Both the position numbers and the translations under genes were made by a program. A DNA stretch of 7,349 nt from Prevotellaceae bacterium (GTDB taxonomy: Bacteria > Bacteroidota > Bacteroidia > Bacteroidales > Paludibacteraceae): positions 1-7,349 of the forward strand of contig JAIRTG010000026.1 in NCBI GenBank assembly GCA_031255055.1, in the 5' to 3' direction. Under the pieces are notes generated by a model. That model was not told the DNA's origin. It saw only the letters and a list, made by a program, of their open reading frames with translations, and made no database searches. Position 1 is the first letter of the stretch. The number at the start of each line of letters is the position of its first letter. This document shows, one piece after another, positions 1 through 7,034 of this stretch.

Positions 1-250
1 CATTCACGCTTGCACTACTACTTGCGCAGACTGCGCAAGTCACATTCACGCTTGCACTACGACTTGCGCAGACTGCGCAAGTCACATTCACGCTTGCACT
101 ACGACTTGCGCAGACCGCGCAAGTCACATTCAGACTTGTACTACTACTTGCGCCAACCGCGCAAATCGTAGTCTGTCCGGATTACGAGGAGCAAGTTACT
201 TGCAAGTCACATTCCGTCCGGATTGCGACTTGCGAGTGACTCGCAAACTA
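1..250. repeat. 42-bp palindromic tandem repeat array, degenerating rightwards
   Basis: Units start at 1, 43, 85 and 127, with two more degenerate units from about 169 and 210. Units 1 and 2 differ at one base, as do units 2 and 3. Unit 4 is diverged. Units 5 and 6 share GTCCGGATT (175-183 and 216-224) in place of the usual left half but keep the CATTC or CAAGTCA edges. Each intact unit holds a palindrome, ACTTGCGCA-GAC-TGCGCAAGT (20-40, 62-82), a perfect 9-bp stem with a 3-base loop; the unit 3 copy (104-124) has one mismatch. The array enters from beyond the left edge, so its true length is unknown. No reading frame is visible. It could be a protein-binding array, a hairpin-forming satellite or a recombination by-product; the sequence does not decide. 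Confidence 0.9.
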
Positions 251-286
251 TGTTAAAATCGATTTTAATACTTTTTGCGAGCGACT
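230..286. other. Two-fold symmetric 42-bp site with alternative arm
   Basis: A perfect 16-bp palindrome, TTAAAATCGATTTTAA (253-268), is flanked at equal distances by CTCGCAA (240-246) and TTGCGAG (275-281). Both inverted pairs have the same centre, between 260 and 261. The outer arm extends to 8 bp (240-247 with 274-281). A third copy of the arm, TTGCGAG at 230-236, can instead pair with 240-246 over a 3-base loop, so two mutually exclusive hairpins are possible. TTGCGAGYGACT is a direct repeat at 230-241 and 275-286. This could be an operator for a dimeric or tetrameric DNA-binding protein or a recombination site; no function is known. Confidence 0.6.
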
Positions 287-326
287 AAACACACAACGCT
301 GCTCTCGGATGAATAAATCTACTTTA

Positions 327-416
327 GTGTTTAGTAATTAGTGTTTAGTGTCTAGTGATGAGTGCAAGTTCGCCATGTTTAATCACTAATCACTCATCAC
401 TAAACACTCATCACTA
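327..416. repeat. Inverted pair of five-unit heptamer arrays forming a long hairpin
   Basis: The left arm (327-361) has five 7-base units: GTGTTTA, GTAATTA, GTGTTTA, GTGTCTA, GTGATGA. The right arm (380-414) has five units of the reverse complement type: TAATCAC, TAATCAC, TCATCAC, TAAACAC, TCATCAC. They are separated by 18 bases. Bases 339-364 can pair with 391-416, with 23 of 26 positions matched and a 26-base loop; TAGTGATGAGTG (353-364) pairs perfectly with either 391-402 or 405-416. Heptamer repeats of this style are known as intergenic repeats in some bacteria, such as the short tandem heptanucleotides of cyanobacteria. No coding potential is visible. Confidence 0.85.
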
Positions 417-428
417 TAAATACTGTCT

Positions 429-607
429 TACGGGGCGTTGCGGGGCAGAGCCCCGCAGAGGGGGTAGCGGAAGACCGCCGCAGGCGGGCTGAAGCGAGGG
501 GGAGACTTCCCCCCCACCCTAATTCTCTTTCTCTTTATCTTTATCTTCCCGGAAGGAAGACGCCATGGGCTGAAAGAGATCTTTAATCTTTAACCGAATG
601 ACATTGC
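429..607 (+). repeat. Dispersed multi-hairpin intergenic element, copy 1
   Basis: This is the left copy of an element that recurs inverted at 7154-7323. The outer 87 bases (429-515) match the other copy at 83 positions; the rest is similar with small gaps, ending in an identical 15-base segment (593-607). In order it holds an 8-bp hairpin with loop AGA (439-457), a 5-bp hairpin CCGCC-GCA-GGCGG (475-487), GGGGGA-GACT-TCCCCC (498-513), a hexamer tract of CTCTTT and ATCTTT units (525-548), and TCTTCC-CGGAA-GGAAGA (544-560). It is much more GC-rich than its surroundings and has no open frame of note. It may be a non-autonomous mobile repeat, a structured RNA or a bidirectional transcription barrier. 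Confidence 0.85.
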
Positions 608-614
608 AATTCAA

Positions 615-661
615 GGCCGTATTTTGCATAAAAAGCATTAAAATCTAAAAAAATAACGGCC
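615..661 (+). promoter_or_regulatory. Inverted repeat upstream of secA
   Basis: GGCCGT (615-620) and ACGGCC (656-661) are perfect inverted repeats. With one bulged A (655) the stem extends by ATTTT pairing with AAAAT (621-625 with 650-654), about 11 bp in all, around an A-rich loop. It ends 8 bases before the candidate secA -7 box. It could be an operator or, if transcription starts further upstream, a leader hairpin. No protein or ligand can be named. Confidence 0.35.
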
Positions 662-669
662 AAAAGGCT

Positions 670-677
670 TACCTTTG
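670..677 (+). promoter_or_regulatory. Candidate secA -7 box
   Basis: TACCTTTG fits the Bacteroidota -7 consensus TAnnTTTG recognised by the primary sigma factor and lies 61 bases before the secA ATG. No TTTG-type -33 element is present at the expected spacing of about 19-21 bases; that stretch is A-rich. The assignment is therefore tentative. If correct, the secA-lgt-PAP2 transcript would start around 685. Confidence 0.4.
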
Positions 678-738
678 TGAAATTTGAAAAATTAACATAT
701 CCTTCCGAATAATTACAATATTTTTAAGCTAAATAAAA

Positions 739-3700
739 ATGGGATTTAACGACGTTCTGAAAAAGCTTTTTGGAAATAAAGCACAGCGTGACTTAAAAGA
801 AATTGAGCCATACGTTGAAAAAATAAAGCAAACATACCCACAAATAGAAAAACTGAACAACGACGAACTCCGGTACCGAACCGACGAAATAAAACAGCAA
901 ATTCAAGACTATGTCGACCCCGAACGTATAAAAATTCAGGAACTAAGAGCGCAAATCGAAAAAACGGCAATTGACGAACGCGAAAAAATATACGACGAAA
1001 TAGACAAACTCGAAAAAGAAATCACCGAAAAATACGAAAAAGTACTCGAAAATGTCCTCCCCGAAGTATTTGCCATCGTAAAAGAAACCGCCCGCCGCCT
1101 CAAAGATAACGAAGAAACCATTGTCACCGCTAACGAATTCGACCGCAATTTAGCCGCAAAACATGATTTTGTGACTATACACGACGATAAAGCCCACTAC
1201 AAAAACGAATGGACTGCAGGCGGAAACCTTATCAAATGGGATATGGTACACTACGATGTACAACTATTCGGAGGGGTTGTGCTGCACAAAGGAAAAATTG
1301 CCGAAATGGCAACCGGTGAAGGAAAAACATTGGTTGCAACCTTGCCCGTATTCCTAAACGCTTTGACAAGAAACGGCGTTCATGTCGTCACCGTCAACGA
1401 TTATCTTTCAAAACGCGACTCCGAATGGATGGGACCTTTATATATGTTCCACGGTTTAAGCGTAGATTGTATCGACAAATACAAACCTAATTCGGAAGAA
1501 CGCCGAAAAGCATATTTAGCCGATATTACTTTCGGCACAAATAACGAATTTGGCTTCGATTATCTGCGCGATAACATGGCCATAAGCCCGATGGATTTGG
1601 TACAACGCAAACATAATTATGCGATTGTCGATGAGGTTGACTCGGTATTGATCGATGATGCACGTACTCCACTGATTATATCCGGCCCTGTGCCGAAAGG
1701 CGAAGACCAACTTTTTGAAGAATTGCGTCCGAAAGTAGAACGACTTGTAAATGCACAGCGTAAACTAATCACCGAATACTTGTCGGAATCACGTCGGCTA
1801 ATGAAATCGGAAAACGAAAAAGAACGCGAAGAAGGTACACTGGCGCTATTCCGCTCGTACAAAGGTATGCCGAAAAACAAACCTCTGATCAAATACCTAA
1901 GCGAGCAAGGCATAAAAGCCGCCATGCAAAAAACAGAAGAGTTTTATATGGCAGAAAATAATCGGAACATGCACATCGCCACCGACCCGCTGTATTTTGT
2001 TATTGACGAAAAAAACAATTCAATCGAACTTACCGACAAAGGTATTGACTTGATCACCGATAGTTCCGACGACCCACATTTCTTCGTACTGCCCGACGTC
2101 GGCGCCGAAATTGCCGAACTGGAAAAAGAAATAACACTTTCCGCCGAAGAAAAACAATCGAAAAAAGACGACATTATGCAGAATTATGCCGTCAAATCGG
2201 AACGCGCCCACACCGTCAATCAACTGCTGAAAGCATACACACTATTTGAAAAAGATATCGAATATGTAGTGATCAACAACAAAGTAATGATTGTCGACGA
2301 GCAAACAGGGCGCATCATGGAAGGACGCCGCTACTCCGACGGCCTTCATCAGGCCATCGAAGCCAAAGAACGTGTAACCGTCGAAGCCGCTACGCAGACA
2401 TTTGCAACGATTACCTTGCAGAACTATTTCCGGATGTATCACAAGTTGGCCGGAATGACAGGTACCGCCGAAACAGAAGCGGGCGAATTTTGGGATATTT
2501 ACAAGCTCGACGTCGTTGTAATACCCACCAACAAACCGATCGCACGCAACGACATGGATGATCGGGTATACAGAACTAAACGAGAAAAATATAATGCGGT
2601 AATCGAAGAAATCGAAGAACTCGTCAACGCCGGTCGTCCGGTGCTTGTCGGTACAACGTCCGTTGAGATTTCCGAATTACTGAGCAGAATGCTCACCGGA
2701 CGGAAAATCAAACACAATGTCCTGAATGCGAAACTCCATCAGCGCGAAGCCGACATCGTCGCCGAAGCCGGGCAAAAAGGAACCGTGACTATTGCGACAA
2801 ATATGGCCGGTCGTGGAACCGACATCAAGCTGACGCCCGACGTAAAAGAAGCAGGCGGTTTAGCCATTATCGGTACGGAACGTCACGAAAGTCGTCGGGT
2901 CGATCGCCAGTTGCGCGGACGTTCCGGTCGTCAGGGAGACCCCGGCTCGTCTGTTTTCTACGTATCGCTCGAAGATGATTTGATGCGCTTGTTTGCATCC
3001 GAACGCATCACGGGATTGATGGATAGATTGGGATTCGGCGATGGCGAAATGATCGAACATCCGATGGTTTCAAAATCCATCGAGCGGGCACAAAAAAAAG
3101 TAGAAGAAAATAATTTCGGTATCCGTAAACGCTTGCTCGAATACGACGACGTGATGAACTCACAGCGCGAAGTTGTATACACAAAACGCCGTCACGCTTT
3201 GATGGGCGAACGAATCGGGGTGGACATTACCAATATGATATACGACGCGACAGAAAATATCGTCGAAAATGCAAAAAGCGGAGATGACGCCGATTACCTG
3301 AAAGAAGAAATACTGAAAGTTTTTGCGACCGATTATCCTGTAACCGAAGACGAACTGAAATCGACAAAAGTCGATGATTTAACCAATAAGATAGCCGCGG
3401 CCTCGATTGCAACATTCAAACGCAAAACAGATAAAATGGCGCAAGTGGCTTCTCCGGTCATTAAACAGGTTTACGAGCAACGCGGACAGCAATATACTAA
3501 CATTTTAATTCCGGTAACCGACGGGAGAAAAATGTACAACATCTCCGTCAATCTGGCGAAAGCCTACGAAACAGCAGGAGGTGAAATTGCCCATTCATGG
3601 GAAAAACAAATTATACTTTACGTGGTTGACGACGAGTGGAAAGAGCATCTACGTCAATTGGACGAACTGCGTAACTCCGTACAAAACGCAAGCTACGAAC

Positions 3701-4038
3701 AAAAAGACCCGCTTTTGATCTACAAACTGGAATCTTTTGGACTGTTCAAATCAATGATGGAGTCGATCAACAAAAGAGTACTTTCCATTTTGACAAGAGG
3801 ACAAATACCGGTAAGAGAACCCGGACAAGTACGCGAATCGAGAGAACAGCGTCGACACGATTACAGCAAATACAGAACCCAAAAAGACAACGTTGATAAC
3901 GACGGAAACGACCCCACTAAAACAGACACACGGGAAAAACAACGTCCGGAGCCTGTCAGGGTTGAGAAAAAAGTGGGACGAAACGAACCCTGTCCCTGCG
4001 GCAGCGGAAAAAAATACAAAAATTGCCACGGGAAATAG
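739..4038 (+). CDS. secA: Preprotein translocase ATPase subunit SecA
   Basis: SecA is the cytoplasmic ATPase motor that pushes unfolded preproteins through the SecYEG channel. Visible motifs in order are Walker A in ATGEGKT (191-197), Walker B DEVD (298-301), VDEQTGR (519-525), GMTGTAETE (572-580), [10 protein letters not shown] (687-696) and the arginine-finger region around [12 protein letters not shown] (723-734). The last 21 residues are a zinc-binding SEC-C motif, C1085-x-C1087 and C1096-H1097, used for SecB or ribosome contact. E. coli SecA has 901 residues. Most of the excess here is an approximately 88-residue, highly charged, probably helical insertion between about residues 45 and 135, plus some 35 extra residues in the preprotein-binding region; this is usual in Bacteroidota. 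The ATG start gives the conserved [14 protein letters not shown] opening and has no Shine-Dalgarno. First gene of the plus-strand operon. Confidence 0.98.
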   Translation: MGFNDVLKKLFGNKAQRDLKEIEPYVEKIKQTYPQIEKLNNDELRYRTDEIKQQIQDYVDPERIKIQELRAQIEKTAIDEREKIYDEIDKLEKEITEKYEKVLENVLPEVFAIVKETARRLKDNEETIVTANEFDRNLAAKHDFVTIHDDKAHYKNEWTAGGNLIKWDMVHYDVQLFGGVVLHKGKIAEMATGEGKTLVATLPVFLNALTRNGVHVVTVNDYLSKRDSEWMGPLYMFHGLSVDCIDKYKPNSEERRKAYLADITFGTNNEFGFDYLRDNMAISPMDLVQRKHNYAIVDEVDSVLIDDARTPLIISGPVPKGEDQLFEELRPKVERLVNAQRKLITEYLSESRRLMKSENEKEREEGTLALFRSYKGMPKNKPLIKYLSEQGIKAAMQKTEEFYMAENNRNMHIATDPLYFVIDEKNNSIELTDKGIDLITDSSDDPHFFVLPDVGAEIAELEKEITLSAEEKQSKKDDIMQNYAVKSERAHTVNQLLKAYTLFEKDIEYVVINNKVMIVDEQTGRIMEGRRYSDGLHQAIEAKERVTVEAATQTFATITLQNYFRMYHKLAGMTGTAETEAGEFWDIYKLDVVVIPTNKPIARNDMDDRVYRTKREKYNAVIEEIEELVNAGRPVLVGTTSVEISELLSRMLTGRKIKHNVLNAKLHQREADIVAEAGQKGTVTIATNMAGRGTDIKLTPDVKEAGGLAIIGTERHESRRVDRQLRGRSGRQGDPGSSVFYVSLEDDLMRLFASERITGLMDRLGFGDGEMIEHPMVSKSIERAQKKVEENNFGIRKRLLEYDDVMNSQREVVYTKRRHALMGERIGVDITNMIYDATENIVENAKSGDDADYLKEEILKVFATDYPVTEDELKSTKVDDLTNKIAAASIATFKRKTDKMAQVASPVIKQVYEQRGQQYTNILIPVTDGRKMYNISVNLAKAYETAGGEIAHSWEKQIILYVVDDEWKEHLRQLDELRNSVQNASYEQKDPLLIYKLESFGLFKSMMESINKRVLSILTRGQIPVREPGQVRESREQRRHDYSKYRTQKDNVDNDGNDPTKTDTREKQRPEPVRVEKKVGRNEPCPCGSGKKYKNCHGK

Positions 4039-4087
4039 CACATTCCTGCGGCTTCCCCAATTTACAAATTAATTCACAACATAGATT

Positions 4088-5095
4088 ATGCTTAACGCTA
4101 TAACATGGAATGTAGAGCCCGTCTTCTTTCAGATCGGTCCGATAGCAGTGCGTTGGTATGGGTTATTATGGGCAGTGGCCGTATTTCTGGCTTGGGGGAT
4201 TGTCAAAAAGATATTCAAGCACGAAAAACATCCCGAAGCGTGGTCGGAGAAATTATTCTTTTATGGCGCTATCGGGCTTATTTTAGGAGCCAGATTGGGA
4301 CATGTTTTATTTTACGAATGGCATTTACTTCCCGAACCCGTTACCTTTTTGGGCATCACATTCAAATACGGTAATTACTATTTATCCCATCCTTGGCAAA
4401 TATTTAATGTCTTCAACGGCGGACTATCGGGCTTGGCAAGTCACGGTGCGGCAATCGGGTTGCTCGTCGGCATGTATCTGTACAATAAAAAAGTTGTACA
4501 CAAAGGTTTTATTTGGATACTCGACCGGTTGGTAATCGGCGTCGCTATCGGAGGAGCATGTATCCGTTTGGGTAATTTGATAAATTCCGAAATATACGGC
4601 GGGCCGACAACACTCCCTTGGGGATTTGAATTTGTTCGCGATCCGCGCTGGTTTGCGCCGTTAGAAATGGGAGGATCGGGCGGTTTGCCCTGTCATCCTA
4701 CGCAAATCTACGAAATGCTGTATTGCCTCATCACCTTCGCCGTCATTTGGTGGATGTACTGGAAAAAAGAGGCCTACAAGAAAACCGGATTGATTTACGG
4801 CGTCTTCCTGATTGGCATCTTCGGCACACGGTTTCTACTCGAATTTATCAAATTCAATCAAGAAGCCTTTGAAGAAAACATGTTCTTCAATATGGGACAA
4901 CTATTGAGTATTCCGTTTATCGTTTGGGGCATATACCTCATCATTCATGCCAGCAGAACGCCTGCAATTTCCCAAGAAAATGAAAAGGGTAAAAAAGAAA
5001 ACACAACAGGCTCCGTCATCAGATCGGCGAGTACGGCTGTGAAAGAAAACAGCAATACCGCTGCTTCAAAGGCGAAAAAAGGCAAAAAGAAATAA
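4088..5095 (+). CDS. lgt: Prolipoprotein diacylglyceryl transferase Lgt
   Basis: Lgt is an inner-membrane enzyme that moves diacylglycerol from phosphatidylglycerol onto the lipobox cysteine of prolipoproteins, the first step of lipoprotein maturation. The protein has about seven hydrophobic segments between residues 12 and 287. Family features include GARLGHVLFYEW (67-78), GGLSGLASHGA (111-121) with the conserved H119-G120, the signature IRLGNLINSEIYG (159-171), HPTQIYE (203-209), R248 and GQLLS (270-274). At 335 residues it is longer than the usual 270-290 or so: residues after about 290 form a Lys- and Ser-rich hydrophilic tail ending KKGKKK. It lies 49 bp after secA and 14 bp before the PAP2 gene, so co-transcription is likely and fits a secretion and lipoprotein role. 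The ATG has no Shine-Dalgarno. Confidence 0.97.
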   Translation: MLNAITWNVEPVFFQIGPIAVRWYGLLWAVAVFLAWGIVKKIFKHEKHPEAWSEKLFFYGAIGLILGARLGHVLFYEWHLLPEPVTFLGITFKYGNYYLSHPWQIFNVFNGGLSGLASHGAAIGLLVGMYLYNKKVVHKGFIWILDRLVIGVAIGGACIRLGNLINSEIYGGPTTLPWGFEFVRDPRWFAPLEMGGSGGLPCHPTQIYEMLYCLITFAVIWWMYWKKEAYKKTGLIYGVFLIGIFGTRFLLEFIKFNQEAFEENMFFNMGQLLSIPFIVWGIYLIIHASRTPAISQENEKGKKENTTGSVIRSASTAVKENSNTAASKAKKGKKK

Positions 5096-5109
5096 TATCG
5101 TCGGTTCCA

Positions 5110-5970
5110 ATGCTAAAAATCATCATCCTTCTTTTTATATCTTACATCGTTTCTCCCTTGTTATTTTCGCAGGAAGATTCCATCCGGCACATAAACCAAA
5201 GAACAGTTGAGCAGGAAGACACCATTCGACTCATAAACCAAAAAACAGTTGAGCAGGAAGATTCCACGCAGACAGTCGGCAAAAAGTGGTATCAAACCCA
5301 GTACATAAAAGAAAGCATCGTGCCGGTAACGCTGGCTATGGCGAGTGCAACAATCATGGTGATTCCCGATTTAAAGAAGAATCTTCAAAACAAACTCAAC
5401 TGGAATAACGACCAAAATCCTTCCTACAAAAATCTGGGAGACGATTTTGTAAGATACCTTCCGACAATAACCACCTATTTGCTCAGCGACGCGCTGCACG
5501 ATTACGGTTTTAAAGCGAAACATCGCTTCTTCGAAAGAACCGCCATTATCACCGTTGCATACATCGCCAGCGACTTTGTGGTATACCGCACAAAAAAGCT
5601 AACGCAAGTTCACCGTCCGGTCACCAATCCCTCGGGGGGAGAAGACTACTCTTTCCCCTCACAACATACCGCTATGGCCTTCGTCGGGGCAACTTTTCTA
5701 CACAAAGAACTGGGACACATCAGTCCTTGGATTTCAGTCGGAGGTTATCTTGCCGCAAGCTATGTCGGATATAGCCGGATTGCCCGGAACAGGCATTGGA
5801 CAAGTGATGTATTGATGGGAGCCACCGTCGGCATGTTAATAACACATGCCACCTATTGGGCTTACGATGGAATAATGTCGCTCTTTTCAAAAACAGATAA
5901 AAAATCCGTTTCAATGACTCCCTACACCGATTTGGAAAATGTCGGAATATCATTCTCGGTACAATTCTAA
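5110..5970 (+). CDS. PAP2-family lipid phosphatase with N-terminal signal and repeat
   Basis: This 286-residue protein has the three PAP2 catalytic motifs: K162-x6-R169-P170, S181-F-P-S184-Q-H186, and S222-R223-x5-H229-x3-D233. Members hydrolyse phosphate from lipid phosphates such as phosphatidylglycerol phosphate, undecaprenyl diphosphate or lipid A; the substrate here cannot be told. The usual Gly of the PSGH motif is Gln185, while the catalytic His and Ser remain. Residues 1-20 look like a signal peptide, and hydrophobic segments lie near 69-85, 143-158, 205-221 and 234-250. Residues 21-52 contain a 14-residue tandem repeat (QED[S/T]IR-x-INQ-x-TVE) in two copies plus a partial third. The C-terminus ends in alternating residues with a final Phe (VGISFSVQF), which resembles an outer-membrane strand; this is only suggestive. 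It follows lgt by 14 bp. Its stop overlaps that of smpB. Confidence 0.9.
   Translation: MLKIIILLFISYIVSPLLFSQEDSIRHINQRTVEQEDTIRLINQKTVEQEDSTQTVGKKWYQTQYIKESIVPVTLAMASATIMVIPDLKKNLQNKLNWNNDQNPSYKNLGDDFVRYLPTITTYLLSDALHDYGFKAKHRFFERTAIITVAYIASDFVVYRTKKLTQVHRPVTNPSGGEDYSFPSQHTAMAFVGATFLHKELGHISPWISVGGYLAASYVGYSRIARNRHWTSDVLMGATVGMLITHATYWAYDGIMSLFSKTDKKSVSMTPYTDLENVGISFSVQF
5170..5271 (+). repeat. 42-bp in-frame tandem repeat inside the PAP2 gene
   Basis: Copies start at 5170 and 5212, with a partial third from 5254. Each encodes 14 residues beginning QED and ending TVE; the third copy keeps only QEDS and a little more. Because 42 is a multiple of three, copy number can change without breaking the frame. 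It codes for the predicted exported segment just after the signal peptide. It is unrelated in sequence to the non-coding 42-bp array at the left of the window. Confidence 0.85.
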
Positions 5971-6422
5971 TGCTTCATCACCCGCTCGATTGAACGTTTA
6001 TCTTCTTTTTCTTTCAAAGACCGGCGTTTGTCGTATGATTTTTTACCGCGTGCCAAGCTAATATCGATCTTTGCCAAGCCCTTTTCGTTGATAAACAGCC
6101 TCACGGGAACAATCGTATAACCAGTTTCCCTTGTTCCGCGTAGCAGTTTCGACAATTCGCGTTTAGTCAGCAAGAGTTTTCTGTCGCGAAGCACTTCGTG
6201 ATTATTATACGTCCCGAAAAAATAAGCCGCGATGTGCATATTTTTAACCCACAGTTCACCGTTGATAAACGTACAATAGGTATCTACCAACGAAGCCTTA
6301 CCGTCCCGAATCGATTTTATTTCCGTTCCGAAAAGCTGTATGCCCGCCGTATACCTCTCCAGTATCTCATAATCGAACGCGGCACGTTTATTTTTGATAA
6401 CAATATTTGATTTCCTATACAT
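5967..6422 (-). CDS. smpB: SsrA-binding protein SmpB
   Basis: SmpB binds the tRNA-like part of tmRNA and carries it to ribosomes stalled on broken messages, so that the nascent chain is tagged and released. The 151-residue product is close to the usual 150-160. It shows the family pattern [18 protein letters not shown] near the N-terminus, [20 protein letters not shown] (30-49), [12 protein letters not shown] (79-90), [10 protein letters not shown] and the basic tail [15 protein letters not shown] that becomes helical in the mRNA channel. The start is ATG at 6422, 18 bp after the stop of the Yip1-like gene, so it is probably co-transcribed with it. Its stop codon (5967-5969) overlaps that of the convergent PAP2 gene. 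The tmRNA gene itself is not in the window. Confidence 0.97.
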   Translation of the reverse strand: MYRKSNIVIKNKRAAFDYEILERYTAGIQLFGTEIKSIRDGKASLVDTYCTFINGELWVKNMHIAAYFFGTYNNHEVLRDRKLLLTKRELSKLLRGTRETGYTIVPVRLFINEKGLAKIDISLARGKKSYDKRRSLKEKEDKRSIERVMKH

Positions 6423-6440
6423 TTTCTTTTCTTGACAAGT

Positions 6441-7010
6441 TTAAACATTAGGCAGCATCCAATGTATAGCCCGATTGATAAGCACCGGAACAAAGATAAT
6501 CGCCAATGCAAAAACCAGCGCTATATTCCCCTTTTTATCCTCTTCGATCCCGAAAACGACGCCGCTTCCCTCCCACACCAGATACGCGGCGTGGATGCTC
6601 AATATCTGCAAAAAAAACAGACTCGGAAAAACAGACGTAATCACTTCCAGCAAAAAAATAGTTGTAAACGAATAAGCTACAACCGTCTCTATTTTCACTA
6701 TATTTTCGTCAAGCGGATATTCTTTTGCAAAATACCGGCGACATATTTTGATTGTCAAAAAATAGCCCCCCACAAGCGCCGCCGAAGTGATGATAAAATT
6801 CAGGAATGCTTTTTCAAACAGGTTGGTGTCCGATACAAAAAACGACGAGACAAAAGAGGTCAGCACACAGACAGCAATCCATGGGAAAACATAGCCACTC
6901 CGTATCTCCCTCACACTTTTCATTTCCTTTTCGACATGCGACCACGTCTGTTTTGTCGAGAACACCAAATCCCAAGCCGCAGTGAAAATATATTTTATTT
7001 TATGTCTCAT
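6441..7010 (-). CDS. Yip1-family-like integral membrane protein
   Basis: With an ATG at 7010 the protein has 189 residues. It starts with a cytoplasmic-looking amphipathic region (MRHKIKYIFTAAWDLVFSTK, followed by WSHVEKE) and then about five hydrophobic segments near 40-59, 68-88, 108-126, 127-146 and 163-181. The charged linker IEEDKKGN (155-162) precedes the last helix. Topology, the Trp-containing N-terminal segment and length fit bacterial Yip1-domain proteins, whose function is not established. No catalytic residues are evident. A longer frame from a TTG at 7037 exists, but it would run through the candidate -7 box at 7027-7034, so the ATG is preferred. It is the first gene of the minus-strand pair, followed by smpB after 18 bp. 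The family call is by pattern only. Confidence 0.75.
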   Translation of the reverse strand: MRHKIKYIFTAAWDLVFSTKQTWSHVEKEMKSVREIRSGYVFPWIAVCVLTSFVSSFFVSDTNLFEKAFLNFIITSAALVGGYFLTIKICRRYFAKEYPLDENIVKIETVVAYSFTTIFLLEVITSVFPSLFFLQILSIHAAYLVWEGSGVVFGIEEDKKGNIALVFALAIIFVPVLINRAIHWMLPNV

Positions 7011-7026
7011 TTTCGATTGTTTAGAA

Positions 7027-7034
7027 CAAAAGTA
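7027..7034 (-). promoter_or_regulatory. Candidate promoter for the Yip1-like gene and smpB
   Basis: On the minus strand TACTTTTG fits the Bacteroidota -7 consensus TAnnTTTG. A weak -33-like TTTC (minus strand, 7058-7055) lies 20 bases upstream. Transcription would start near 7020, giving a short leader of about ten bases before the ATG at 7010. This supports that ATG over the upstream TTG. Confidence 0.5.

Noticed and set aside
20..40. tRNA or other classical RNA gene in the hairpin-rich left flank
   Set aside because: Only short simple stems are seen; there is no cloverleaf, anticodon arm or T-loop sequence.
1..168. CRISPR array
   Set aside because: The 42-bp units follow each other directly with no unique spacers, and there are no cas genes.
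3751..4041. Antisense frames at the 3' end of secA
   Set aside because: The plus-strand SecA sequence, ending in the zinc motif, explains this stretch fully.
4039..4087. Terminator or separate promoter between secA and lgt
   Set aside because: The 49-bp gap has no stable stem with a T run and no TAnnTTTG box.
4105..4535. Plus-strand frames of 77-89 codons inside lgt
   Set aside because: They lie in other frames of a well-conserved lgt and have no recognisable product.
5161..5172. Lipoprotein signal in the PAP2 protein
   Set aside because: The hydrophobic N-terminus (SPLLFSQED) has no cysteine, so the protein is not a lipoprotein despite its lgt neighbour.
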